A DNA stretch of 51,773 nt from Desulfobacteraceae bacterium (GCA_003599865.1 QZKS01000042.1:1-51773), one strand, 5' to 3'; counted from the first letter of the stretch, positions 7,502-16,007 are shown. Notes: a model not told the origin generated them from the sequence alone. Made by a program: numbers and translations.

Positions 7502-8777
7502 TCTCGGCCTCCGCGGATTGAATTCTGGCGAGCTCGAATTTCGCAAGCCTTATGTATTGGAAGATCGGTATTTTGGCGGTACAGACGTAACTGCATAAAC
7601 CGCATTCAATGCAGGAGAACAGATCGTAGTTATCAGCCGCATTATCATATTGGCCTGCCTCAAGAAAACGAACCAGCATGCTCACCTGAACTTTTGCCGG
7701 ACAGATTCGGATACATTCGCCGCAGTTAATGCAGGCGCTGTTTGAAACATAGGGTATCACGGAACGATCCTGGATAATCACGGCATCTGTATCCGGACAG
7801 ACCGGATGGTCTTCCGTATATGCGGACAGACCGGTCATGGGGCCACCGATAATGATCCGGTCACCATCTTCCGGCCGGATGTTCAGTGCGGAAAAAATAT
7901 CCTTGAAAGGTGTTCCGATCTGTGCAGAAATCAGTTTCTTGGTTCCGATTTTGTCGATGACGGTCAGGATTTTCCGGGTAGGGATTTCCTTCTTTTCATA
8001 GGCGTTTCCAAGAGCGGCCAAAGCTTCGGCACTCACTACCGCGATTCCATGCTTCTCAAATGGATCGCCTGCGGGAAGTTCTTTTCCAAGGATATCTTTT
8101 AATACCAGATGCGGTGATGCGGAAGGATAGGCCGGTGGAACGGTTTTGACGGTTGCGCCGGTCGAGATGGCGTCCTGGGACAAGGCTTCCGGAACAACTA
8201 TAATAAAGGTATCGAGATTGGTAATATCTTTCAGTATCCGGATACCTTTTTTGATCGATGAAGCAGACGTTTTTACAATCTGCTGCCGTGTCTGTACCAG
8301 CAGATCCGTATCCATACCGCTTATCACAAGCTTTGTTACTTTCGGATCTGTTTGGGAAAGGATGGATACCGGGAAGGCACCCGGCAAATGAGCCAGAAAG
8401 TCGGTTGTAACCTGGAAGGATGGTGTTTTTGCAGCCTCGGCAAACTGCGTATCCGATTCCTGCCGGTCATCCTTTTTGATGACAACAGAAGTCATCTGCA
8501 TCCCAAAATTCCCGGCATAGGGGGATATGGATGCAATTGTTCCGGAAACAGAGGAGATGATATAATCATCGCTTCCTTTCATGATGGATATTTTTTGCCC
8601 GGCTTTTACCTTGTCTCCAACCTGAAAAAGGATTTTATCTTTTTTGTCGAAAACAGTATGAGAAAATAGTTGAATGGTTTTGGATGCGGTTATTTCCCGG
8701 GGTGCCGGGGTTTTTGCATCGATAATATCGTATTCAAGCCTGGGTTTGAGCAAACCAAAGAATGATTTCTTAATCAT
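7494..8777 (-). CDS. rnfC: Rnf complex subunit RnfC, with degenerate NADH/FMN site
   Basis: The 427-residue protein has the RnfC plan: an N-terminal barrel-sandwich region (VGDKVKAGQKI, VSGTIASISPY), a Rossmann-like middle, a SLBB-like region around IGTPFKDIFSAL and IIIGGPMTGLSA, and two C-terminal [4Fe-4S] motifs (C349/C352/C355/C359 and C389/C392/C395/C399). In canonical RnfC the middle domain carries GLGGAGFPT followed by NAAECEP, which bind FMN and NADH. The equivalent stretches here are HLPGAFPVSI (130-139) and ISGMDTDLLV (152-161), so most of the glycines and the acidic motif are gone. This subunit probably does not oxidise or reduce NAD(H). It follows the cytochrome gene by 12 bases with a GGAAGG-like ribosome site. 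Confidence 0.95.
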   Translation of the reverse strand: MIKKSFFGLLKPRLEYDIIDAKTPAPREITASKTIQLFSHTVFDKKDKILFQVGDKVKAGQKISIMKGSDDYIISSVSGTIASISPYAGNFGMQMTSVVIKKDDRQESDTQFAEAAKTPSFQVTTDFLAHLPGAFPVSILSQTDPKVTKLVISGMDTDLLVQTRQQIVKTSASSIKKGIRILKDITNLDTFIIVVPEALSQDAISTGATVKTVPPAYPSASPHLVLKDILGKELPAGDPFEKHGIAVVSAEALAALGNAYEKKEIPTRKILTVIDKIGTKKLISAQIGTPFKDIFSALNIRPEDGDRIIIGGPMTGLSAYTEDHPVCPDTDAVIIQDRSVIPYVSNSACINCGECIRICPAKVQVSMLVRFLEAGQYDNAADNYDLFSCIECGLCSYVCTAKIPIFQYIRLAKFELARIQSAEAENV

Positions 8778-8789
8778 AATACCTTCCCT

Positions 8790-9359
8790 TTACATGACAT
8801 GGCAGGATGAACATTCAACCGGACCGGAACCGTATTCTTTATGGCAGTCAATGCACTGCGTATGGAATGCGTCGGATCTTTTTTGAAAATTCATAGTTTT
8901 TTGTTGGCCTTCAATCTCATCCGGTTCGTGGCATTCGTTGCAAGCCTCCGGAGTGGAACCATCTTCTGTTTTTTGATGGCAATCCGCACAGGCACGGAAA
9001 TCTTCTCCTTCAACGGTTTTCGGATGATGTTCCTCAATATTGCCGACGGAGTCATGGCACTCCTGGCAGTTTTGGGGGACTGTCTTGGGCGGTTCTGCTG
9101 TGTGGCAATCACCGCATGCTTTAAAATTATCCTCATCGTCTTCATGGTGATGGTGGCAGTCAATACAAGCGGCACCATAACCGGTCTCAGCCCGATGCAC
9201 CTTATGGGTAAACAGCACGTTTCCCGCAGATGTCTTAAACATCTTTCTGACAGGATCTTCCGGGGTTTCAACAGGAAAGGCAGCATAGCAGATTCCACCC
9301 ACAAGAAGCAAAATAACCGTCAGGCAGTAAGCCAGCTTCAGTTCGTTATTTGAAGTCAT
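8790..9359 (-). CDS. Exported heptahaem cytochrome c, first gene of the rnf operon
   Basis: From ATG 9359 the product is 189 residues. Residues 8-27 form a signal peptide or membrane anchor (LAYCLTVILLLVGGICYAAF). Seven CxxCH haem sites follow, with cysteine pairs at 65/68, 82/85, 98/101, 124/127, 140/143, 169/172 and 183/186. Extra histidines (CHHHHED, EEHHPK) can serve as distal ligands, in the style of class III and c7-like cytochromes. It lies 12 bases before rnfC, so it belongs to the operon. Rnf loci with an adjacent multihaem cytochrome are known in sulfate reducers and in Methanosarcina acetivorans (MmcA), where the cytochrome exchanges electrons with the complex outside the membrane. 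An upstream in-frame start at 9413 would place 18 residues before the signal peptide; AAGGAA precedes 9359. Confidence 0.93.
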   Translation of the reverse strand: MTSNNELKLAYCLTVILLLVGGICYAAFPVETPEDPVRKMFKTSAGNVLFTHKVHRAETGYGAACIDCHHHHEDDEDNFKACGDCHTAEPPKTVPQNCQECHDSVGNIEEHHPKTVEGEDFRACADCHQKTEDGSTPEACNECHEPDEIEGQQKTMNFQKRSDAFHTQCIDCHKEYGSGPVECSSCHVM

Positions 9360-9551
9360 GACGCATTCATTCCTTTCAACAAATGGATCCAAATAAAACA
9401 GCAAATCAAACATGACGGATTAACATACTGCTTATTTTCATGCAACCAATTTTTTAGATCAGTATCAAAAAAGGCTGGATTTTTCATTCCGGAATATAAA
9501 ATAACTATATGTGTATTAACGGTAAGATATCCTGCTGACGGAAGGGGAGTT

Positions 9552-11435
9552 TCAGTTTTGATACATGTTGTCAAGAATCAATCGGATGCTTTTTTCCCGA
9601 TCATCCCTGATGATTTGAAATTGCAGTGCGGTTCCTTTTTCTTGCCGGAGCAGATTTTTGATCGATATCAGGCTGGAAAGATTGTCAAATTTCAGGTGAT
9701 CGATTTTTTCTATCACATCTCCTTCCCGAAAACCGGCCTTTTCCCCTGGTGATCCGGGGGAAATAAACACAATGTATGGATTTCCATGCCCGGTTCTCCC
9801 GATCTGGATACCGCTGTTGTCATGGGGAAAAATCGTATGAAAATCATCTCCCGGTTCCAATATTACCTTTTGGTTTTCATAATCCATATAAAGAGTAAAA
9901 TGCCGAAGGACCGAATTCCCGATCGTTCCAACGCATTCGGCAGAGGATGTCGCACCGGTCCCCTGATCATCCGGGATGGATATCAGGGGATTTTGAAGGA
10001 TATGATTTCCAATGCGAAGGTGATCAAACCGGATTGTCTTTTCCATATATTCACCCCCAAGGCCTCTGCTGATATGAGAAACCCCTTTTTTTTGAAACAG
10101 GTTATTTGCCTTTGCAAACGGGAAATGAAAGGATGTGTTGAATGATCCGATATCCAGGGACCATTTTCCGGAATAGATGCCGTCCACCATCATGGGAAGG
10201 GTGAAGATTCCGTTTTTCAGAGGAGCATCGATGACAGTACCTTTTCCGGTATAGACAAAACCTTCCGGGTCATACAAGGATAGCCGTCTTGCTGTGTAAT
10301 CGATTTTCACGACAAACCGGGAAAGAAAATCATAGCCCAGAATACCATAACAGGTTGGTTCATTGGTTTTTTCTGCAAGGCCTTGAAAAGAGAAAATGGT
10401 TTGTTTTCCAAACGTGACGCCCGGCAGGCTGAATCCGGGCAGCCTGACAAATTCCAGGTCAAAGTTCGCTCCAAATCCATGACCCCTGATTTGGCCTTCC
10501 GGCCGGATTCCCATGTCCAATGCAAATTTCTGATCCATGAGCGACATGGAAGCCCCGCTGTCCAGAAGCCACATTCGGGTATGGTTTCCGGTTTTGACTT
10601 CCAGATAGATTAAGTTTTCAACCAGTTGAAAAGGGATATTTTCCGAGCGGTTCCCCTCCGTGAATTCATAATCACGGGATGAATCCGGAGGCACCGGAAA
10701 AAGGGCAGGATCAATGGGGGCATTGATGATTTGTTTTTCGATCCGGTTGATTTCCTTTTTCTCACGAGGAAAGATCCGGGATTCATCATAAAAAGGGAAC
10801 AGCAGGCCGTCTTCATTTCGATAGTCCGAATATAGGGTATGGGTCTCGATATCCGGAAGCCGGCTGACGGATTTCACCAGAAGAAAGGATTTCCGGTCAA
10901 TGAAATACCACATCACGTCCTCATTCAATCGATTCCTGATTTTTATGGCATGGCAAAGGTGCTCGTTGACCGGCTGGATGCCTTCGTATGATATGGTAAA
11001 TAAGGACGATTTCGGGTTGAGATGGTCGAAGTGTTCCATTTCGAGGGCAATTTTTCGACGTTTCAGGGTCTGTTCATCGCGTAAAATAACCACCTTGCCG
11101 TTCGGGTCTTTTTTCCATGATACCTGCCCGTCATCACCCTGAATCTGCTGAAGGATCGCAAAATCCTCTTCCAGCCGATATTGCAAAGGCTTCTTTTCCC
11201 ACGACCGGAAGGTTCCTTTCAGCCCGTCATACTCGGTGCTCCCCTCCGTATAAACGGTTGTAATGGCTTTCAACCTGTCAAGGCCTCCGATGGCTTCATA
11301 ATATTGATGAAGAATGGCGTATGGGTCGGGAGGAGTGGTCGTCGATTCACCATGAACCGGTAGAATGAAAAATAGAAAAATCACAGGCAGCAGGATCTGC
11401 TTCATCTGCAATCGGAACTGTTTACTCCGGATCAT
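9552..11435 (-). CDS. Exported retropepsin-like aspartic protease with C-terminal PDZ domain
   Basis: The product is 627 residues. It starts with a signal peptide (KQILLPVIFLFFILPVHGES). Residues 35-230 resemble outer-membrane-lipoprotein-sorting-like folds (YYEAIGGLDRLKAITTVYTEG). Two gag-aspartyl-protease units follow: WLLDSGASMSLMD gives the catalytic DSG, and KWSLDIGSFNTSF gives a D-I-G in the second unit. The C-terminus is a PDZ domain (VFISPGSPGEKAGFREGDVI) like those that bind peptide termini. The second unit's DIG departs from DTG/DSG, so activity may depend on one site or on dimerisation. ATG 11435 is chosen because AGGAC lies upstream and it overlaps the previous stop by 14 bases, giving translational coupling with the thioredoxin-HEAT gene. 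It probably acts in the periplasm; its substrate is unknown. Confidence 0.8.
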   Translation of the reverse strand: MIRSKQFRLQMKQILLPVIFLFFILPVHGESTTTPPDPYAILHQYYEAIGGLDRLKAITTVYTEGSTEYDGLKGTFRSWEKKPLQYRLEEDFAILQQIQGDDGQVSWKKDPNGKVVILRDEQTLKRRKIALEMEHFDHLNPKSSLFTISYEGIQPVNEHLCHAIKIRNRLNEDVMWYFIDRKSFLLVKSVSRLPDIETHTLYSDYRNEDGLLFPFYDESRIFPREKKEINRIEKQIINAPIDPALFPVPPDSSRDYEFTEGNRSENIPFQLVENLIYLEVKTGNHTRMWLLDSGASMSLMDQKFALDMGIRPEGQIRGHGFGANFDLEFVRLPGFSLPGVTFGKQTIFSFQGLAEKTNEPTCYGILGYDFLSRFVVKIDYTARRLSLYDPEGFVYTGKGTVIDAPLKNGIFTLPMMVDGIYSGKWSLDIGSFNTSFHFPFAKANNLFQKKGVSHISRGLGGEYMEKTIRFDHLRIGNHILQNPLISIPDDQGTGATSSAECVGTIGNSVLRHFTLYMDYENQKVILEPGDDFHTIFPHDNSGIQIGRTGHGNPYIVFISPGSPGEKAGFREGDVIEKIDHLKFDNLSSLISIKNLLRQEKGTALQFQIIRDDREKSIRLILDNMYQN

Positions 11436-12381
11436 GTCTTGTCCTGATGCTGTCGATCGCCTCTTGGGTGATCGTGCTGATTTCATTGTCGGAACTGTCT
11501 TCCAGCAGGCCTTCAAGTGTTGCAATGGTCCGGGAGTCTCCGGCCTCTCCCAGGAGATAAATCATATCGCCTTTTACGGAATTATCCATGAACGGGAAAC
11601 GATCCACAACCGGTTTGATCATGATTGCCGCCAGTTCCGGAGAAGCATCGATAATCCTTTCCATGACAACCATGGCGCCCAGTCGAACAGGCCATTTTTC
11701 GTGAACAAGAAGGTCGATAAAGGCGGGGAAAATCGTGTTGTGTTGAATCATCATATCGGCGACCTTGGCGGCATCTCCGGCATGGATGATGTTTTTCAAC
11801 GTATCCGTGCTGAGGTCGGAAGGATTCTGATCGGCGATGAGTTCGGCCACTTCTTTGATTTGAAAATTGCCGGTCCAGCGGAATGTATTGAAAAGAAGCG
11901 TCGGCGCCGACCGGATGCCGTCTTTTTTTGCCTGATCCGGAAAAAGAGTGCCATCGATAATGGTGATCCGAATCCGGTCACCGGCTTGCACAAACGGCAG
12001 AATCTTTTCAACCGCAGCCGGACAGAAGGGACATTGCGGAGTGATATACAGTGTCAGGGAGACGGGAACCGTTATCGATTTCATTTTTTCAAGGACGGGA
12101 TTCGTCGGGGCCTGGATGAAAGACAGCGCTTTTAAAAAGGGTTCCAGTTCCGGCCCGAGCGGAACCGCATGATAGGTGATCCGGTCATGGATGGTCATTC
12201 CCGGCAGTTCATTTTCTGGCTGTATATCTTGAATGGTTATGGAAAGGACGGAAGCGATGGTTTCGCAGAAATTCCTGATGTCAGGATTCAGATGGCTGTT
12301 GGAAACCACCATCCGGATGCTTTCGGGGTTTGGGATTCTTGTTTTCCACTGGGAAACGTGATTCAATTCATGTGGTGTCAT
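11422..12381 (-). CDS. Tandem thioredoxin-fold protein with C-terminal HEAT repeats
   Basis: The 319-residue protein lacks a signal peptide. Residues 20-170 look like the two-thioredoxin-fold unit of AhpF N-termini and protein disulfide oxidoreductases: the first fold has no CxxC, while the second has TPQCPFCPAAVEKILPFV with C117 and C120 as the redox pair and the cis-proline loop RSAPTLLF at 157-164. Residues 195-319 are helical HEAT-type repeats (WPVRLGAMVVMERII, NSVKGDMIYLLGEAGD, TIATLEGLLEDSSDNE), suited to protein binding. It lies between DAHP synthase (51 bases upstream) and the protease gene, which it overlaps. It probably reduces disulfides on a partner held by the HEAT part; the partner is unknown. 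Confidence 0.82.
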   Translation of the reverse strand: MTPHELNHVSQWKTRIPNPESIRMVVSNSHLNPDIRNFCETIASVLSITIQDIQPENELPGMTIHDRITYHAVPLGPELEPFLKALSFIQAPTNPVLEKMKSITVPVSLTLYITPQCPFCPAAVEKILPFVQAGDRIRITIIDGTLFPDQAKKDGIRSAPTLLFNTFRWTGNFQIKEVAELIADQNPSDLSTDTLKNIIHAGDAAKVADMMIQHNTIFPAFIDLLVHEKWPVRLGAMVVMERIIDASPELAAIMIKPVVDRFPFMDNSVKGDMIYLLGEAGDSRTIATLEGLLEDSSDNEISTITQEAIDSIRTRHDPE

Positions 12382-12432
12382 TTAACATCCATAAGCGGCT
12401 TCATCCACCCGGCTGATACCTTCCAGTGATGT

Positions 12433-13440
12433 TTATTTGTCAAACAGCGCATGCATGGCTCTTATTTTTTTGCACAGGATGTCGAACTGGTCAGGATAAA
12501 GAGATTGCGCACCATCGGACAGCGCTTCATCCGGGGCATGGTGTACCTCGATCATGAGACCATGGGCTTCTGCGGCAACCGACGCAAGGCTCAGGGGTTC
12601 GACCTGATCCCGGATTCCGGCAGCATGGCTCGGGTCGACAATGATCGGAAGATGACTTTCTTTTCTGACAACCGGGATTGCCGAAATATCCAGGGTGTTC
12701 CGGCTGTGGTTGACAAAGGTGCGAACACCTCTTTCACACAGGATCACCTGGGTATTTCCTTCTTCCAGGATATACTCGGCAGCCATGAGCCATTCCTGGA
12801 TGGTGGCGGCCATTCCTCTTTTCAGCAGAATCGGCTTTTTCGCTTTGCCCGCTCTTCGGAGCAGGCTGAAATTCTGCATATTCCGGGTCCCGATCTGAAC
12901 GATATCCGCATATTCCTCCACAAGATCGAAATTCTGAAAGTCCATCACTTCCGTAACCACGGGCATCCCGGTTTCCTTTCTCACCTTTGCCAGTATTTGC
13001 AGTCCTTTTTCTCCAAGCCCCTGGAAGGAATATGGTGATGTTCTCGGTTTGAATGCTCCGCCGCGGAAAATATGGGCCCCTGATGAGGCCACATGATTGG
13101 CGATCGTCATCGCCTGTTTTTCACTTTCAATGGCACAGGGTCCTGCCATGATGATCAGGTTTTTGCCGCCGATGGTCAGATTACCGATCCGGATAATGGT
13201 ATTGTCGGGTTTGAATTCCCGGCTTACCTGTTTATATGGCCGAGTTATGGGGATTACCTCTTTGACACCGGGAAGCGCCTGAAACAGTGACGCATCCACA
13301 GATCCCTTGTTGTATAGGATACCGATGGACACCCGTTCACCGCCGGGGATCGTACGGGCGGTGTATCCTCTTTTTTCGATCGATTCGACAACGTAGTTGA
13401 TCTGTTCCTGAGTTGCCAGGTGGTTCATGACGACCAGCAT
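12433..13440 (-). CDS. aroF: 3-deoxy-7-phosphoheptulonate (DAHP) synthase, type I-beta
   Basis: The 335-residue enzyme condenses phosphoenolpyruvate with erythrose 4-phosphate, the first step of the shikimate pathway. Residues 1-70 are the ferredoxin-like regulatory domain (LVVMNHLATQEQINYVVESI) of the Thermotoga-type class, which confers feedback inhibition by aromatic amino acids (family knowledge). The catalytic barrel shows IMAGPCAIES, GAFKPRTSPYSFQG, ILLKRGM, VILCERGVRTF and PIIVDPSHAAG, which carry the phosphate- and metal-binding residues. AGGAGG lies six bases before the ATG. It is the first gene of a minus-strand group that ends at 9552, though its product is unrelated to the two downstream genes. 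Confidence 0.95.
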   Translation of the reverse strand: MLVVMNHLATQEQINYVVESIEKRGYTARTIPGGERVSIGILYNKGSVDASLFQALPGVKEVIPITRPYKQVSREFKPDNTIIRIGNLTIGGKNLIIMAGPCAIESEKQAMTIANHVASSGAHIFRGGAFKPRTSPYSFQGLGEKGLQILAKVRKETGMPVVTEVMDFQNFDLVEEYADIVQIGTRNMQNFSLLRRAGKAKKPILLKRGMAATIQEWLMAAEYILEEGNTQVILCERGVRTFVNHSRNTLDISAIPVVRKESHLPIIVDPSHAAGIRDQVEPLSLASVAAEAHGLMIEVHHAPDEALSDGAQSLYPDQFDILCKKIRAMHALFDK

Positions 13441-13773
13441 ATTTTCCTCCTGCGATTCAAAAATCGGGATGTCCGGCAGTGCAGCCTGATCCGGTGTGTT
13501 GGGTATTGCTTACGAAGTTCGGTGAATTTCCCCAATCAGATTTTATCAGCATTTGCGTCACAATTTAATGTACTTTATGCTGGATTGTCAAGTGGATTCA
13601 ATTGGGTAGACCGGTTTGAAACACAGCGGGAACGGTATTGAAACGGAACGAATTCAGACCGTTAATATTTCATTTTTTTCTTGATAAAAGGTCTCTGGAT
13701 ATTATAACGTTAAATACAGGTTTGGGATGTGAACAGGGTTTCTGAAAAAGATGCGTGTTGATGGGGGGCGGTT
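13441..13773. other. Divergent intergenic region, 333 bases
   Basis: This gap separates aroF (minus) from the YVTN lipoprotein gene (plus). It holds a good plus-strand promoter at 13681-13708 and a GGGGGCGG ribosome site just before 13774. I see no open frame with a ribosome site, no RNA gene and no strong hairpin in the rest. Confidence 0.6.
13681..13708 (+). promoter_or_regulatory. Predicted sigma70-type promoter of the YVTN lipoprotein gene
   Basis: TTGATA (13681-13686) and TATAAC (13703-13708) are separated by 16 bases and lie about 65 bases before the start codon at 13774. Confidence 0.6.
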
Positions 13774-15948
13774 ATGCCGGATGAATCAAACTTAGAAATC
13801 GGCCATATGAATACAATGAATGAAAAGAAGAAATCAGGAATATTTTTTTCTGCTGTTTTTTTAGCAATGGCGGTTTCAATGGTCTGTCTTGGTTGTTCCT
13901 CCAGTGCGGATAACAATTATTACACCAGCGGGCAGACAAGCCGCTCTTTTACCGATTCGGCATTTGACTACGAACAGCTTAAAATTGAAAAAACATTTCA
14001 TGTGGTGAATGAGGAGTATCCTTCCTGTTCGTTGATGATTGATTTTTTAAGTGAAAACAAAATGATGATCCGGGGAAAAGAATACCGGTACAGGATCGAG
14101 GTGGGCAGGATTGTCATTCTGGACCCGGATGATCATGAAAGCATGATATCATATCTCGAAGTGGTTTCCGATAATGCAGATTCATCGGAATATATCGCCG
14201 TTGAACATATGTTTCCCAGCCGGCATGCTGCGGAGAAAAGCGGTTTATGGATCGGGACACTTCCTTCCTCCATGCCGTTTGCCTTTAAGGCAAAGTGGTA
14301 TCGAACATCCGCAATCGTCGGTCACAGTCCAACCGATATGGTCATGGCGAATACGGAAACAGGAAATTTCCTCTATGTGGCCAATTCTGCCGGGAATTCG
14401 GTGTCGGTCATTCAAACACCGGAGAACAAGGTTGTCGGTACCATTCCGGTGAATATTGATCCATATCGTCTGGCCGTATTGCAGGATGGAAGCCATGTGT
14501 ATGTCACCAATTCATGGGATAATACCGTTTCCGTAATCCGGACTTCTGATAATACGGTCGTGAAAACAATCCGGGTCGGCAGGGTTCCGAATGGAATTGC
14601 CGTTTCAGCCGATGGAGCATATGTCCTTGTCGCCAATACAAATGATGCATCTATTTCCGTGATTGAAACAACCAATCATACCCTGGTGGGAACCATGCCC
14701 ATGGGACCAAAGGCATTGTCTTATATCGAAGTGTTTTTCAGCGTTCCGCCGGATGGGAGGAAATATACGGTTCTGGCAGTTGAAAATGAATGCGGCGCAT
14801 TGGTGCAGGAGCCGGATATGAGCAGCCCGATCTGTCAGGCAAACCCGGTTTCCGGAGAGTGTCCGACCAAGTGTCCCTCATCAATGGGAAGAATTGAGAT
14901 GGCGTTTTCATCCGTGGTTCCGAATGCAGAAGGTTTTTGGAAATCCGAATTTCTGAACAGCAAATTCAAGACCAGGACTTACACGTTGCTGCTGGTAGAG
15001 AATTTTGCAGGGCAGGAAGGATTTGATCTGGATAGCGATGATAACGGGATTTTTGATTATCAGGAGGTATCCGGCATGGAACCGCCATGGGACCGCATTG
15101 TTGATGAGGTGGGGGTTCTTGATCCGGTTTCCCAGGGAGGATTGTATACCAATGTAGTGCTTCCGATCGTATTCCGGGAAGGTATTTCGGAATATGTGCC
15201 CGGAGGGTATTCCCGGATCCCCAATGGAGAAGACACGGATTCAGAGGACGACTGGGTGGCAAACAATCTCTTCAGCTGCTGGCTGTCCCCGGTGTATGAT
15301 GATCCGGCCGTTATTCATCTGTCGGATATTCCTTTGTCCGGCAGGGCATTCAATTCACCGGGAGAACCAAATGTTTGGAACAGTTCGTCCGAACCGCTGT
15401 CTAATCCGCCGGAGCATCCTGTCATCAATGAATTTATGATCAACAGGCAGGGTTATACACCCCTTGGTTTGGTTGCGCCCAAAACCCTTTCCCAGGATGA
15501 GGAAAGTTATTTTTATGTCAGCACGGAAGAAAATGCGCTACTCAAGATTCGGCTGTCCGATTATACCATTGTGGAAAAAGTCCCGTCAGGAGACGGCCGT
15601 ATAGATATGGCGCTGCTGCCCAATGGAGATTTATATACTGCCGGTCGTTTGGGAAGTTCCGTATCGGTTATCCGGAACGGCTCGGTTTTAACGGAAATCA
15701 CCATCGGGCTTGGAATCAAGGATATTGCCTCATCATCTGACGGAAGCTTTGTTTTTGTGACCAATTCCGTGGCGGACAACGTTGCCGTCATCCGGACATC
15801 CGATCAGACGGTTATCGATTTTATATCAAACGGAACAGATACTGTCGGCATTGCCGTTCCACCGGAAGGCAATTTTTTGTATATCTCGAACGAAGATGAG
15901 AATCGTGTCTCGGTTGTTACATACACAGATGCTTATGGTTGTGAATGA
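13774..15948 (+). CDS. YVTN beta-propeller lipoprotein with inserted lamin-tail-like domain
   Basis: The 724-residue protein has a lipoprotein signal with lipobox VCLGC, so C41 would be acylated. Residues about 177-310 contain YVTN-type propeller blades (FLYVANSAGNSVSVI, HVYVTNSWDNTVSVIRTSD, YVLVANTNDASISVIETT). Residues about 315-560 are different: YIEVFFSVPPDG, FDLDSDDNGIFDYQEV, VVLPIVFREG, SRIPNGEDTDSEDDW and NSPGEPN resemble the pattern of secreted lamin-tail-domain proteins. INEFMINRQG follows, then further blades to the C-terminus (FVFVTNSVADNVAVIRTSD, FLYISNEDENRVSVV). The middle looks like a domain inserted between two half-propellers. The DSDDNGIFD loop may bind calcium. The ATG at 13774 has a G-rich ribosome site; ATG 13807 or 13816 would shorten the signal peptide. 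Function unknown; probably an envelope or surface protein. Confidence 0.8.
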   Translation: MPDESNLEIGHMNTMNEKKKSGIFFSAVFLAMAVSMVCLGCSSSADNNYYTSGQTSRSFTDSAFDYEQLKIEKTFHVVNEEYPSCSLMIDFLSENKMMIRGKEYRYRIEVGRIVILDPDDHESMISYLEVVSDNADSSEYIAVEHMFPSRHAAEKSGLWIGTLPSSMPFAFKAKWYRTSAIVGHSPTDMVMANTETGNFLYVANSAGNSVSVIQTPENKVVGTIPVNIDPYRLAVLQDGSHVYVTNSWDNTVSVIRTSDNTVVKTIRVGRVPNGIAVSADGAYVLVANTNDASISVIETTNHTLVGTMPMGPKALSYIEVFFSVPPDGRKYTVLAVENECGALVQEPDMSSPICQANPVSGECPTKCPSSMGRIEMAFSSVVPNAEGFWKSEFLNSKFKTRTYTLLLVENFAGQEGFDLDSDDNGIFDYQEVSGMEPPWDRIVDEVGVLDPVSQGGLYTNVVLPIVFREGISEYVPGGYSRIPNGEDTDSEDDWVANNLFSCWLSPVYDDPAVIHLSDIPLSGRAFNSPGEPNVWNSSSEPLSNPPEHPVINEFMINRQGYTPLGLVAPKTLSQDEESYFYVSTEENALLKIRLSDYTIVEKVPSGDGRIDMALLPNGDLYTAGRLGSSVSVIRNGSVLTEITIGLGIKDIASSSDGSFVFVTNSVADNVAVIRTSDQTVIDFISNGTDTVGIAVPPEGNFLYISNEDENRVSVVTYTDAYGCE

Positions 15949-15979
15949 TTGTTCCCGCTGCCGGACCGGAATCAATGAC

Positions 15980-16007
15980 TTGACGAAACGAAAATCATAT
16001 TTATTCT
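15980..16007 (+). promoter_or_regulatory. Predicted promoter of the 28-residue membrane peptide gene
   Basis: TTGACG (15980-15985) and TATTCT (16002-16007) are 16 bases apart. They lie after the YVTN gene stop codon and about 55 bases before the peptide start codon, so the small gene likely has its own transcript. Confidence 0.55.

Noticed and set aside
9417-9445. A TTGCAT-17-TAATCC element upstream of the rnf cytochrome gene
   Set aside because: Both hexamers match the consensus poorly (three and two of six), so I do not call it as the rnf promoter.
11365-12135. A 256-codon plus-strand frame antisense to the thioredoxin-HEAT gene
   Set aside because: The minus-strand gene has CPFC and HEAT signatures and is coupled to its neighbours; the plus frame has none.
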